From: CAMAVH01 sp046297835
GTDB taxonomy: Bacteria; Pseudomonadota; Alphaproteobacteria; SMXQ01
NCBI GenBank assembly: GCA_046297835.1
Contig: JBKBHI010000008.1
Location: 124,001 to 188,000 of the forward strand
DNA: 64,000 bases
Reading direction: 5' to 3'
Positions 47,262 to 55,671 of this stretch are shown here, piece by piece. Within the stretch, counting starts at the first letter, position 1, and each line of letters opens with the position of its first letter. The notes below the pieces were generated by a model. The model saw only the letters and a program-made list of their open reading frames with translations. It was not told the DNA's origin and searched no databases. The translations under genes were made by a program, and so were the position numbers.

Positions 47262-47885
47262 TCAGTCTTTGACGCCGACCTTGATGCCGCGCTGGACTGC
47301 CGGACGGGCCATGATCGCGTCGAACCAGCGTTTCACGTTGGGGTAATCGACGAAGTCGATGCCCTGCATGGCGAAGGATTGGGCCCAGGGAAACGTCGCG
47401 ATGTCGGCGATGGAATAATCCCCGGCGAGATATTCGGCTTCGCCGAGGCGCTTGTCGATCACGCCATAGAGCCGCTTGGCCTCGTCGCCGTAGCGCTTCA
47501 TGGCGTAGGGAATCTTTTCCGGCGCGAACTTCATGAAATGATGCGCCTGGCCGAGCATCGGGCCGAAGCCGCCCATTTGGAACATTAGCCACTGCATGAC
47601 GTCGTATTTCGCCGGCATGGTTTGCGGCCAGAACTTGCCGGTCTTCTCGGCGAGATACATCAGGATCGCGCCCGATTCGAACAGGCTGTAGGGCTTGCCG
47701 CCCGGCCCTTCCGAATCGACGATGGCCGGGATCTTGTTGTTCGGACTGATCTTGAGGAAGTCCGGCGCAAACTGCTCGTTCTTGCCGATGTTGATCGAGT
47801 GGACGTTGTACGGCAGGCCGCACTCTTCGAGCATGATCTGCACTTTGCGGCCGTTCGGCGTGGTCCAGGTGTAGAGGTCGATCAT
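47262..47885 (-). CDS. Glutathione S-transferase, Nu-class-like (3)
   Basis: A 207-residue protein: YTWTTPNGRKVQIMLEECGLPY, then KIPAIVDSEGPGG, SLFESGAILMYLAEKTG, and C-terminal PNVKRWFDAIMARPAVQRG. Of the three copies it is the closest to the classical YfcG pattern. The start at 47885 removes 22 residues that do not belong to the family; AGGAAG lies about 8 bases upstream. The three genes are the product of tandem duplication. Confidence 0.88.
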   Translation of the reverse strand: MIDLYTWTTPNGRKVQIMLEECGLPYNVHSINIGKNEQFAPDFLKISPNNKIPAIVDSEGPGGKPYSLFESGAILMYLAEKTGKFWPQTMPAKYDVMQWLMFQMGGFGPMLGQAHHFMKFAPEKIPYAMKRYGDEAKRLYGVIDKRLGEAEYLAGDYSIADIATFPWAQSFAMQGIDFVDYPNVKRWFDAIMARPAVQRGIKVGVKD

Positions 47886-47920
47886 GGCGGGATACTTCCT
47901 AGCTCTAACGATTGCAACAT

Positions 47921-47993
47921 CGTCATGGCCGCACTTGTTGCGGCCATCCACGACTTGAAGGCGTGGATGCCCGGGACAAGCCCGGGCATGACG
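47921..47993. repeat. REP-like double palindrome
   Basis: Two nested palindromes: ATGCCCGGG-ACAA-GCCCGGGCAT on the right, GGCCGCA-CTTGT-TGCGGCC on the left, enclosed by CGTCATG/CATGACG. The same type of element (CGTCATGxCCGGGCTTGxCCCGGxCATCCACG) is widely dispersed between genes of rhizobial genomes. It lies between gatB and the GST operon. Confidence 0.7.
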
Positions 47994-48006
47994 GTAAAGA
48001 CGGGCG

Positions 48007-48028
48007 GCTGAGCGCTTAAGCGCTCAGC
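48007..48028. other. 22-bp perfect palindrome over the gatB stop codon
   Basis: An uninterrupted inverted repeat of 11 bases per side, centred on TTAA, that includes the gatB stop codon and last codons (LSA). It may be part of gatB transcription termination, but it lacks a T-tract. Confidence 0.6.
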
Positions 48029-49497
48029 TTCTTCTTCAGGATCTCGTTGACGACGCCGGGGTTGGCCTTGCCGCCCGTCGCCTTCATCACCTGGCCGACG
48101 AACCAGCCGATCAGCTTCTCGTTGCCGGCCTTGTATTTGGCGACGTTGTCGGGCGAGGACGCGATGATCTGATCCGCCGCCGCCTCGATCGGGCCGGTGT
48201 CGGTGATCTGCTTAAGGCCCTTCGCCTCGACGATGTCTTTCGCCGCTTTGCCCGTCTCGACCATCTCGGCGAAGACGTCCTTGGCGATGCGGCCGGAGAT
48301 CGTGTTGTCGGCCAGCAGGTCGAGCAGGCCGCCGAGCGCCTCGGCGCTGACGGGAGACTGCTCGATCTCCAGGTTCTGCTTGTTCAAGACGGCGAACAGC
48401 TCGCCCGTCACCCAATTGGACGCGATCTTGGGATCGCGGCCCTTCGCGACGGTTTCGTAGAAGGTCGCCGGCGCCATTTCGGCGGCCAGCACCCCGGCGT
48501 CGTACGGCGACAGGCCGTAGTCCTTCACGAAGCGCGCCTTCTTGGCGTCGGGCAGTTCCGGCAGGCCCTTCTTGATTTCCTCGACCCAGGCCGCGTCCAA
48601 TTCGAGCGGCAGCAGATCGGGATCGGGGAAGTAGCGATAATCGTGCGCCTCTTCCTTGCTGCGCATCGGCCGCGTCTCGCCGCGGTTCGGATCGAACAGG
48701 CGGGTCTGCTGCTTGACCTCGCCGCCCTCCTCGATCAGCTCGATCTGGCGGCGCGCCTCGTACTCGACGGCCTGCTGCACGAAGCGGATCGAGTTCACGT
48801 TCTTGATCTCGCAGCGCGTGCCGAAGCGCGCGCCGGGCTTGCGCACCGAGACGTTGACGTCGGCGCGGAGCGAGCCTTCCTCCATATTGCCGTCGCAGGT
48901 GCCGAGATAGCGCAGGATCGAACGCAGCTTCTTGACGTAAGCGCCGGCCTCTTCCGCCGAACGCATGTCCGGCTCGGAGACGATCTCCATCAGCGCGACG
49001 CCCGAGCGGTTGAGGTCGATAAAGGTCATCTTCGGATGCAGGTCGTGGATGCTCTTGCCCGCGTCCTGCTCCAAATGCAGGCGCGTGATGCCGATCTCGC
49101 GGCTGGTGCCATCCGCCAGGTCGATCGTCAGCTTGCCCTTGCCGACGATGGGCTGGGTGAACTGCGAGATCTGATAGCCCTGCGGCAGATCGGGATAGAA
49201 GTAGTTCTTGCGGTCGAACACCGAGACGAGGTTGATCTGCGCCGCCAGCCCGAGGCCCGTGCGCACCGCCTGCTCGACGCAATATTTATTGATCACCGGC
49301 AGCATGCCCGGCATGGCCGCATCGACCAGCGAGACCTGGCTGTTCGGCTCCGCGCCAAACGCGGTCGCCGCGCCGGAGAACAGCTTGGCGTTGGACTGCA
49401 CCTGGGCGTGGACTTCGAGACCGATGACGATCTCCCACTTGCCGGTCTTGCCTTCGATGAGGCGATCTTCATTCACGCCTATTTCTTTTGTGGCCAT
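48016..49497 (-). CDS. gatB: Asp-tRNA(Asn)/Glu-tRNA(Gln) amidotransferase subunit B
   Basis: A 493-residue protein. It opens with WEIVIGLEVHAQVQSNAKLFSGA, then FDRKNYFYPDLPQGYQISQ, the GatB cradle signature, and EEGSLRADVNVSVR. The C-terminal YqeY-like region (NKQNLEIEQSPVSAEALGGLL then WFVGQVMKATGGKANP) is complete. With GatA and GatC it turns mischarged Glu-tRNA(Gln) and Asp-tRNA(Asn) into the correct forms using ammonia from GatA. It is the third gene of gatCAB, with 3 bases to gatA. Confidence 0.97.
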   Translation of the reverse strand: MATKEIGVNEDRLIEGKTGKWEIVIGLEVHAQVQSNAKLFSGAATAFGAEPNSQVSLVDAAMPGMLPVINKYCVEQAVRTGLGLAAQINLVSVFDRKNYFYPDLPQGYQISQFTQPIVGKGKLTIDLADGTSREIGITRLHLEQDAGKSIHDLHPKMTFIDLNRSGVALMEIVSEPDMRSAEEAGAYVKKLRSILRYLGTCDGNMEEGSLRADVNVSVRKPGARFGTRCEIKNVNSIRFVQQAVEYEARRQIELIEEGGEVKQQTRLFDPNRGETRPMRSKEEAHDYRYFPDPDLLPLELDAAWVEEIKKGLPELPDAKKARFVKDYGLSPYDAGVLAAEMAPATFYETVAKGRDPKIASNWVTGELFAVLNKQNLEIEQSPVSAEALGGLLDLLADNTISGRIAKDVFAEMVETGKAAKDIVEAKGLKQITDTGPIEAAADQIIASSPDNVAKYKAGNEKLIGWFVGQVMKATGGKANPGVVNEILKKKLSA

Positions 49498-49500
49498 CTC

Positions 49501-50979
49501 TTAGGCCCTCCCGCCCAAATCGGGTGTCGCGGTGAACGCCGCCTGCTTCTCCAGCACCTCGGCGACCTTCAACAGGCCCGCCTCGTCGAAGGTCTTGCCG
49601 ATCAGTTGGAGACCGAGCGGCAGGCCCTCGGCCGACAGGCCGGCCGGCACCGAAATGCCCGGCAAGCCGGCGAGGTTCGTCGTCACCGTGAACACGTCAT
49701 TCAGATACATGGCGATGGGATCGTCGGATTTCTCCCCCATGGCGAAAGCGGCCGAGGGGGCCGTCGGCGTCAGGATCGCGTCGCAATTCTGGAACGCCAG
49801 TTCGAAATCCTTGGCGATCAGGGCGCGCACGCGCTGGGCCTTGCGGTAATAGGCGTCGTAATAGCCGGCCGACAGCACATAGGTGCCGATCAGGATGCGG
49901 CGGCGCACTTCCTTGCCGAAGCCCTCGGCGCGGGTGTTCTCGTAAAGCTCTTCGATGGAATTGCCCGGCACGCGCAGGCCGTAGCGCACGCCGTCGTAGC
50001 GCGCGAGGTTGGACGACGCCTCGGCGGGCGCGAGGATGTAATAGCAGGGCAGCGCGTATTTGGTGTGCGGCAGGCTGACGTCGACGACCTCCGCGCCGGC
50101 ATCCTTGAGCATGGCGATGCCCTTCTGCCAGAGCGCGTCGATCTCGGCGCTCATGCCGTCGATGCGGTATTCCTTGGGAATGCCGATCTTCAGGCCGCGG
50201 ATGTCGCCGGTCAGCGCCGCTTCGAAATCGGGCACGGCGGTGTTGGCGCTGGTCGAATCCTTCGGATCGAAGCCCGACATCTCGCGCAGAAGAATCGCGC
50301 AGTCGCGCACCGTGCGGGCGAAGGGCCCGGCCTGATCGAGCGACGAGGCGAAGGCGACGACGCCCCAACGCGAGCAGCGGCCATATGTCGGCTTGATGCC
50401 GACGATGCCGCAGAAGGCGGCGGGCTGGCGGATCGAACCGCCGGTGTCGGTGCCGGTCGCGCCCAAGCAGGAGCGCGCAGCGACGGCGGCAGCGGAGCCG
50501 CCTGACGAGCCGCCTGGCACCAGCGGCCGGTTGTCGCCAGCGCGTCGCCAGGGGTTCTCGACCGGGCCGAAATGGCTCGTCATATTCGACGAGCCCATGG
50601 CGAATTCGTCGAGGTTGGTCTTGCCGACCGTGACCGCGCCGGCCTTCAGCAGCTTGGCGGTGATGGTCGATTCGTACTGCGGCACGAAGTTGCCGAGAAT
50701 CTTCGAGGCGGCGGTGGTGCGCACGCCCTCGGTGCAGAACAAGTCCTTGATGCCGAGCGGCAGGCCTTCGAGCGCGCCGGCCTCGCCCTTGGCGATCTTG
50801 GCGTCGGACGCGGCGGCCTGCTTGAGCGCCAGTTCCGGCGTCTCGGTGATATAGGCGTTGAGCGAGCGCGTCCGCTCCATAGCCTTCACATGGGCCTGGG
50901 TCAGTTCGGTCGCGGAGAATTTTTTCGCCTTGAGGCCGTCGCGCGCGGCGGCGAGCGTGAGCGTGGTGAGGTCGGACAT
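49501..50979 (-). CDS. gatA: Asp-tRNA(Asn)/Glu-tRNA(Gln) amidotransferase subunit A
   Basis: A 492-residue amidase-signature enzyme. The Ser-cisSer-Lys triad is in GIKDLFCTEG (Lys), PGGSSGGSAAAVAAR, and GTDTGGSIRQPAAFCG. It hydrolyses glutamine to feed ammonia to GatB. The start overlaps the gatC stop (TAATG). Full length. Confidence 0.97.
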   Translation of the reverse strand: MSDLTTLTLAAARDGLKAKKFSATELTQAHVKAMERTRSLNAYITETPELALKQAAASDAKIAKGEAGALEGLPLGIKDLFCTEGVRTTAASKILGNFVPQYESTITAKLLKAGAVTVGKTNLDEFAMGSSNMTSHFGPVENPWRRAGDNRPLVPGGSSGGSAAAVAARSCLGATGTDTGGSIRQPAAFCGIVGIKPTYGRCSRWGVVAFASSLDQAGPFARTVRDCAILLREMSGFDPKDSTSANTAVPDFEAALTGDIRGLKIGIPKEYRIDGMSAEIDALWQKGIAMLKDAGAEVVDVSLPHTKYALPCYYILAPAEASSNLARYDGVRYGLRVPGNSIEELYENTRAEGFGKEVRRRILIGTYVLSAGYYDAYYRKAQRVRALIAKDFELAFQNCDAILTPTAPSAAFAMGEKSDDPIAMYLNDVFTVTTNLAGLPGISVPAGLSAEGLPLGLQLIGKTFDEAGLLKVAEVLEKQAAFTATPDLGGRA

Positions 50980-51266
50980 TATTCCACCACCTTCGGCACG
51001 CTGAAGAACCCGTCCTTCGCGTCGGTCGCGTTGGCCAGGACCTTCTCGGCATAGCCGCCGTCCGTCACCTTGTCCTCGCGCAGCGGCAGCTTGGTCGCGC
51101 CGACGCCGGTCATCGGCTGCACGCCGTCGGTGTTCACCTCGTTGAGCTGCTCGATCCAGGTCATGATCTGGTTGAGCTCGCCGGCGAGCGAATCGTGTTC
51201 TTCCTCGCCGACGCGGATGCGGGCGAGGCGCGCGATGCGCGCGACGGTGGCTTTGTCCAACGACAT
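50979..51266 (-). CDS. gatC: Asp-tRNA(Asn)/Glu-tRNA(Gln) amidotransferase subunit C
   Basis: A 95-residue protein with the GatC pattern: VARIARLARIRVGEEE, then LNQIMTWIEQLNEVNTDG and LREDKVTDGG. It wraps around GatA and GatB to stabilise the complex. It is first in the operon. The 106 bases to the divergent ruvX gene hold both promoters. Confidence 0.95.
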   Translation of the reverse strand: MSLDKATVARIARLARIRVGEEEHDSLAGELNQIMTWIEQLNEVNTDGVQPMTGVGATKLPLREDKVTDGGYAEKVLANATDAKDGFFSVPKVVE

Positions 51267-51372
51267 CTGTTTTAGTGTCTCCGACCGGATGGGAGGGCGG
51301 CTCTCAAATACCGGAAATATCTAGGATATTTTGAGGCTCTGGCCGCCGGAGCCGGCACGTTAACACCCGATC

Positions 51373-51852
51373 ATGCCCCTTCGCAACCCCGCGGACCTGG
51401 CCGGCCAAAGCGCCAGCGGACGGCGTTTTCTCGGCCTCGACATCGGCACGAAAACCGTCGGCCTCGCCCTGTCGGACGTGCTCGGCATGATCGCGACGCC
51501 GACCGAGACCCTGCGGCGCGGCAAGTTCATGGACGATTCGAAAAGGCTGCTCGCGTTGATCGACCGGCACGAGGTCGGCGCGCTGGTCCTCGGCCTGCCG
51601 CTCAACATGGACGGCAGCGAAGGCCCGCGCTGCCAATCGGTGCGCCAATTCGCCGCCAACCTCCTCGCAGTGCGGGACATCGACATCGCCTTCTGGGACG
51701 AGCGGCTCTCCACCGTCGCCGCCCACCGCGTCATGATCGACGCCGATCTGTCACGGAAACGTCAAGCCGAAGTCGTAGATAAGATGGCCGCCGCCGTCAT
51801 CCTGCAAGGCTTCCTCGACCATCTCTCACATTTGAAGCGCAGCACCCCATGA
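51373..51852 (+). CDS. ruvX: Holliday junction resolvase-like RuvX/YqgF
   Basis: A 159-residue RNase-H-fold protein: FLGLDIGTKTVGLALSD (first catalytic Asp), LVLGLPLNMDGSEG, and FWDERLSTVAAHRV (Glu). The usual end D.MAA..ILQ.FLD is present. YqgF acts in 16S rRNA 5'-end processing, and a Holliday-junction role has been proposed. Overlaps the next gene by four bases. Confidence 0.93.
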   Translation: MPLRNPADLAGQSASGRRFLGLDIGTKTVGLALSDVLGMIATPTETLRRGKFMDDSKRLLALIDRHEVGALVLGLPLNMDGSEGPRCQSVRQFAANLLAVRDIDIAFWDERLSTVAAHRVMIDADLSRKRQAEVVDKMAAAVILQGFLDHLSHLKRSTP

Positions 51853-53072
51853 TCCCCGGCTCTCTCAACGGCATCCGCATTTTCGACATCACCCGCGTTC
51901 TCGCCGGGCCGAGCTGCACGCAGATGTTCGGCGACCTCGGCGCGGACGTGATCAAGATCGAGCGCCCCGGCGCCGGCGACGACACGCGCAAATGGGGCCC
52001 GCCCTTCCTGAAAGACGCCGACGGCCGCGACACGACCGAAAGCGCTTATTACCTCTCGGCCAACCGCAATAAGCGCTCCCTCGCGCTCGACTTCACCACC
52101 GAGAAGGGCGCGCAGCTGGCGCGCGATCTGATCGCCAAGTGCGACGTCGTCACCGAGAACTTCAAGGTCGGCTCGCTCAAGAAGCACGGCCTCGATTACC
52201 CGAGCCTCAAGGCCGCAGTCCCGCGCCTGATCTATTGCTCCGTCACCGGCTTCGGCCAGACCGGCCCCTACGCGCCGCGCGCGGGCTACGATTTCGTCGT
52301 GCAGGGCATGGGCGGCATCATGAGCCTGACCGGCGAGAAGGACGGCCAGCCGCTGAAAGTCGCCGTCGGCATCGCCGATTTGATGTGCGGCATGTATGCC
52401 GGCATCGGCATCCTCGCCGCGCTGCGCCATCGCGACGCCACCGGCGAGGGCCAGCATATCGACATGGCGCTGCTCGACACCCAGATCGCCTGGATGAGCT
52501 ATCTCGCGCAATACACGCTGATCTCCGGCGAGAACCCGCCACGCCTCGGCAACAGCCATCCGACCATCGTGCCCTACGACGTCTTTCCCTCGTCCGACGG
52601 CCATCTGATCCTCGCGGTGGGCAACGACGGCCAGTTCCAGCGCTTCTGCAAATTCGCCGGCCGCGACGATCTCGCCGCCGACCCGCGCTTCGCCACCACC
52701 GGCGCGCGCATCGCGAACCGCGCGCTGATCACGCCGCTGCTCGCCGAGGTGCTCAAGAGCAAGCCGACCGCCTATTGGGTCGACGGGCTCGACGATTGCG
52801 CCGTGCCCTGCGGGCCGATCAACACCATGCAGCAAGTCTTCGACGATCCGCAGGTGATCGCGCGCCAGATGGTCGCGCCGATGGCGCATCCGCTGGCCGG
52901 CGAGACGCCGCTCAAGACGGTCGCCAGCCCGATCAAGCTGTCGGAGACGCCGCCGAGCTACCGCCGGCCGCCGCCGACGCTCGGCCAGCATACCGACGAG
53001 GTGCTGCGCGAATTGCTGGAATTGCGCGACGACGACATCGCCGCCTTGCGCGCGGAGAAGATCATCGGCTAG
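51849..53072 (+). CDS. CaiB/BaiF family CoA-transferase
   Basis: A 407-residue type III CoA-transferase: RVLAGPSCTQMFGDLGADV at the start, SANRNKRSLALDF, GYDFVVQGMGGIMSLTG, and the catalytic-Asp context GIADLMCGMYAGIG near 175-185. It moves CoA between carboxylic acids through an aspartyl-CoA thioester. The family covers formyl-, succinyl-, mesaconyl- and carnitinyl-CoA transferases; the substrate cannot be assigned here. It is coupled to ruvX. A degenerate copy of its 3' end is at 53828-53908. Confidence 0.93.
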   Translation: MIPGSLNGIRIFDITRVLAGPSCTQMFGDLGADVIKIERPGAGDDTRKWGPPFLKDADGRDTTESAYYLSANRNKRSLALDFTTEKGAQLARDLIAKCDVVTENFKVGSLKKHGLDYPSLKAAVPRLIYCSVTGFGQTGPYAPRAGYDFVVQGMGGIMSLTGEKDGQPLKVAVGIADLMCGMYAGIGILAALRHRDATGEGQHIDMALLDTQIAWMSYLAQYTLISGENPPRLGNSHPTIVPYDVFPSSDGHLILAVGNDGQFQRFCKFAGRDDLAADPRFATTGARIANRALITPLLAEVLKSKPTAYWVDGLDDCAVPCGPINTMQQVFDDPQVIARQMVAPMAHPLAGETPLKTVASPIKLSETPPSYRRPPPTLGQHTDEVLRELLELRDDDIAALRAEKIIG

Positions 53073-53433
53073 TCCGCGCGGCGAGCCAGCTGAGCAGATC
53101 ATCCAAGGCCGAACACAGCGATTGGCCCCACTCGGTCATGGCGTATTCGACCTTGGGCGGCACTTGCGGATGAACAATGCGCCGCACGATGCCGTCGGCT
53201 TCGAGTTGCCGCAATTGCTGCGCCAGCATCTTCTGCGACACGCCGGGAATCGCCCGCTCCAGTTCCGAAAAGCGCAGCACCTTGCCGCCGAAGAGGTGGA
53301 ACAGGATCAGCAGTTTCCAACGGCCTTCGAGCATCTTGAAGGCGGCTTCGACGCCCGCCGCCGCGCTTTGCGGCGTGTGCGGAGCCCCCTCACTTGCAGG
53401 TAAGGGGCTGACTTTTTCGTGCGTTCTTGCCAT
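53062..53433 (-). CDS. HxlR-family transcriptional regulator
   Basis: A 123-residue winged-helix protein with the HxlR signature: MLEGRWKLLILFHLFGGKV, LRFSELERAIPGVSQKMLAQQLRQLEADG and VEYAMTEWGQSL, read in parts. Its start is 64 bases from the SnoaL-like gene on the other strand, the usual arrangement of an HxlR regulator and its target. Its 3' end overlaps the CoA-transferase by 11 bases. No Cys is present in the core, so redox sensing is unlikely. Confidence 0.92.
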   Translation of the reverse strand: MARTHEKVSPLPASEGAPHTPQSAAAGVEAAFKMLEGRWKLLILFHLFGGKVLRFSELERAIPGVSQKMLAQQLRQLEADGIVRRIVHPQVPPKVEYAMTEWGQSLCSALDDLLSWLAARTSR

Positions 53434-53497
53434 CCGGCGAGCCTATTCCCATCCTTGGAGTCGCGCAAACCAGACGCAAACCAGACAAGGACGAACG

Positions 53498-53821
53498 ATG
53501 CTCCGCCTTCCCGAACCGATCGCGGCCTATATCGCCGCCACCAACGCCTCCGACGCGGACGCCCTCGCCCGCTGCTTCGCCGCGGAGGGCCGCGTCCATG
53601 ACGAGAAGCAGGATCATGTCGGCCCGCAGGCCATCGCCGCCTGGGCCGCCGACACGCAGGAGAAATATCGCTTTCGCGCCGAACCGCTGTCGCTTGCCGT
53701 CAACGGGGAAAAAACCGTGCTCACGGCCCGGGTGGCGGGCGCCTTCCTCAACAGCCCGATCACGCTCGACCACGCGTTCGAGTTGAAGGACGGCAAGATC
53801 GTCTCGCTGAAAATCGGTTGA
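53498..53821 (+). CDS. SnoaL-like/NTF2-fold small protein
   Basis: A 107-residue protein of the NTF2 cone fold: IAAYIAATNASDADALARCF, then AEGRVHDEKQDHVGPQAI and the final HAFELKDGKIVSLKIG strand. Family members are small hydrolases, isomerases or binding proteins with no fixed chemistry. The HxlR gene upstream probably controls it. It is followed at once by a fragment of the CoA-transferase gene. Confidence 0.85.
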   Translation: MLRLPEPIAAYIAATNASDADALARCFAAEGRVHDEKQDHVGPQAIAAWAADTQEKYRFRAEPLSLAVNGEKTVLTARVAGAFLNSPITLDHAFELKDGKIVSLKIG

Positions 53822-53827
53822 TGGCGC

Positions 53828-53908
53828 GCGCCGATGGCCCATCCGCTGGCCGGCGAACGCGCGACGAAGGATCTGCGACCGGAGCCGGCGGCCAGCCCGA
53901 TCAGCTAA
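53828..53908 (+). pseudogene. Fragment copied from the CaiB/BaiF gene
   Basis: The frame reads APMAHPLAGE, then unrelated bases, then ASPIS and a stop. It matches the CoA-transferase at about 52875-52940, where the frame reads APMAHPLAGE, 5 codons, ASPIK. The first 30 bases agree with one mismatch. It has no start codon and is a broken remnant of a duplication. Confidence 0.7.
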
Positions 53909-54010
53909 AGACACAGCCCGGAATATCGGCCGTGGCGGCCGGATTAGTGACATAAAGGTGACGATTCGGCCGCGATAGGCGCGTTTTTTCGCCGCTTTCT
54001 GGCTATTCGC

Positions 54011-54040
54011 TTGATTTACGCCGGTTTCGCCCCCAACTAT
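54011..54040 (+). promoter_or_regulatory. Possible promoter of the cold-shock gene
   Basis: TTGATT (54011-54016) and AACTAT (54035-54040) are 18 bases apart. The start of transcription would leave a leader of about 130 bases before the cold-shock ATG, as is usual for cspA-type mRNAs. Confidence 0.35.
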
Positions 54041-54177
54041 GGGCGGTTCGATATTCTAGCCTGGCTTGCGACCGCCCTCGGGCACCTGCTCAAGACAACG
54101 CTCTGAAACTCGGATTGGGGACGCCGCGTCGGTGTCGCCAAACACGCATATGTGCGTTTTCTATGAGGAGCCAAAAA

Positions 54178-54381
54178 ATGGCAACCGGTACCGTGAAGTG
54201 GTTTAACGCGACGAAGGGCTTCGGCTTCATCCAGCCGTCCGGCGGCGGCAAGGACGTGTTCGTCCATATCAGCGCCGTCGAGCGCGCCGGCCTGTCGGGC
54301 CTGAACGAAGGCCAGACGGTCAGCTACGACGTGGTGAACGAGCGCGGCAAGGACGCCGCCGCGAACCTCCGCGCCGAGTAA
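54178..54381 (+). CDS. cspA: Cold-shock protein (CspA family)
   Basis: A 67-residue cold-shock domain: TGTVKWFNATKGFGFI (RNP1 KGFGFI), then DVFVHISAV (RNP2 VFVHI). It binds single-stranded RNA and melts secondary structure. Full length. GAGGAG lies 8 bases upstream of the ATG at 54178. A long AT-rich leader precedes it and a strong terminator follows. Confidence 0.95.
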   Translation: MATGTVKWFNATKGFGFIQPSGGGKDVFVHISAVERAGLSGLNEGQTVSYDVVNERGKDAAANLRAE

Positions 54382-54402
54382 TCTACTCGACACGACAAGA
54401 CG

Positions 54403-54431
54403 AAGCCCGGCGGTTTTCCGCCGGGCTTTTT
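54403..54431 (+). terminator. Terminator of the cold-shock gene
   Basis: AAGCCCGGCGG and CCGCCGGGCTT pair around TTTT, followed by TTTCTTTG. It lies 21 bases past the stop. Confidence 0.85.
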
Positions 54432-54444
54432 CTTTGCCCGCAGC

Positions 54445-55512
54445 TTAGAGAGCGCCCGCAGCTTTGAGAGGCGGATAGTCCGTGTAGCCTTTCGCGCCGC
54501 GCGAATAGAAAGTCGCGCCGTCCCATTCGTTGAGCGCCGCCTGCTTGGCGAAGCGCCGAACGAGATCGGGATTGGCGATGGCGAGCTTGCCGAAGCCGAT
54601 CGCGTCGGCCCGCCCCTCTTTCAACGCCGCCATCGCGCTGGCGTAGTCGAATTTCTCGTTGGCGATATAGACGCCGCCGAACGCCGCCTTAATCCGCTGG
54701 CCGATGGCGTCCGGGCCTTGGTATTCGCGCGCCATGATGAAGGCGAGCTTGCGCTTGCCCATCTCGCGCGCCACATGGCCGAAGGTCGCGACCGGATCGC
54801 TGTCGCGCATGTCGTGGTCGTCGCCGCGCGGCGCGAGATGCAGACCGACGCGGTCGGCGCCCCACACGGCAATCGCCGCGTCCACCGCCTCGATCATCAG
54901 CCGCGCGCGGTTCTCGATGGAGCCGCCGTAATCGTCGTCGCGCTTGTTCACGCCGTCCTGCAAGAATTGGTCGAGCAGGTAGCCGTTCGCGCCATGCAGC
55001 TCGACGCCGTCGAACCCGGCTTTCTCGGCGTTCTCCGCGCCCTTGCGATAGGCGGCGATCACGCCGGCCAATTCGTCGCGCCCGAGCGCGCGCGGCGTGA
55101 CGTAGGGCCGCTCGGGCCGCACCAGGCTGACATGGCCCTTGGCCGCGATAGCGCTCGGCGCGACCGGCAATTCGCCGTTCAGGAACACCGGATCGGAAAT
55201 GCGGCCGACGTGCCACAGCTGCATGACGATGCGCCCGCCCGCCTCGTGCACCGCCTTGGTCGTCAGCTTCCAGCCCTCGACCTGCTCGTCGGACCAGATG
55301 CCCGGCGTGTCGGCGTAGCCGACGCCCATCGGCGTCACCGCCGTCGCTTCGGTGAGGATCAGACCGAAGCCGGCCCGTTGGCGGTAATACTCCGCCATCA
55401 GCGCGTTCGGCACGCGCCCGTCATCGGCGCGCTGGCGCGTCAGCGGCGCCATGACGACGCGATTGGGCAAGCTGAGCGCGCCGACGCGCAGCGGATCGAA
55501 CAAAGTGGGCAT
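54445..55512 (-). CDS. Old Yellow Enzyme-type alkene reductase (NemA-like)
   Basis: A 355-residue FMN-binding TIM barrel: LFDPLRVGALSLPNRVVMAPL, then LTEATAVTPMGVGY, the HGANGYLLDQFLQDGVN active-site segment (read in part), YGGSIENRARL and VGLHLAP. It reduces activated C=C bonds, and often nitro groups, with NAD(P)H. Related to N-ethylmaleimide reductase; the natural substrate is unknown. It ends 14 bases from the cold-shock terminator. Confidence 0.93.
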   Translation of the reverse strand: MPTLFDPLRVGALSLPNRVVMAPLTRQRADDGRVPNALMAEYYRQRAGFGLILTEATAVTPMGVGYADTPGIWSDEQVEGWKLTTKAVHEAGGRIVMQLWHVGRISDPVFLNGELPVAPSAIAAKGHVSLVRPERPYVTPRALGRDELAGVIAAYRKGAENAEKAGFDGVELHGANGYLLDQFLQDGVNKRDDDYGGSIENRARLMIEAVDAAIAVWGADRVGLHLAPRGDDHDMRDSDPVATFGHVAREMGKRKLAFIMAREYQGPDAIGQRIKAAFGGVYIANEKFDYASAMAALKEGRADAIGFGKLAIANPDLVRRFAKQAALNEWDGATFYSRGAKGYTDYPPLKAAGAL

Positions 55513-55526
55513 GGATATCTCGCGAT

Positions 55527-55574
55527 GTGAACATGGCGCGGACGCGCCGGGTGAGCATGGCGCGGACGCGCCGG
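55527..55574. repeat. Two tandem 24-bp repeats
   Basis: 55527-55550 and 55551-55574 differ at one base (GTGAAC/GTGAGC then ATGGCGCGGACGCGCCGG). They lie 14 bases before the alkene reductase start. Could be tandem operator sites or simple slippage. Confidence 0.75.
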
Positions 55575-55671
55575 ACGTCGATCACTTAGGCGCGAGACGC
55601 GCGCGGTTCAAGGAACGGCGGGCGCAGTGGGCGCGTTATGCGCCTTTGACCGGCAATCTCTCTCGGATGTG

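Noticed and set aside
48643..50505. A 620-codon plus-strand frame opposite gatB and gatA
   Set aside because: The minus strand encodes full gatB and gatA; the plus frame has no recognisable content.
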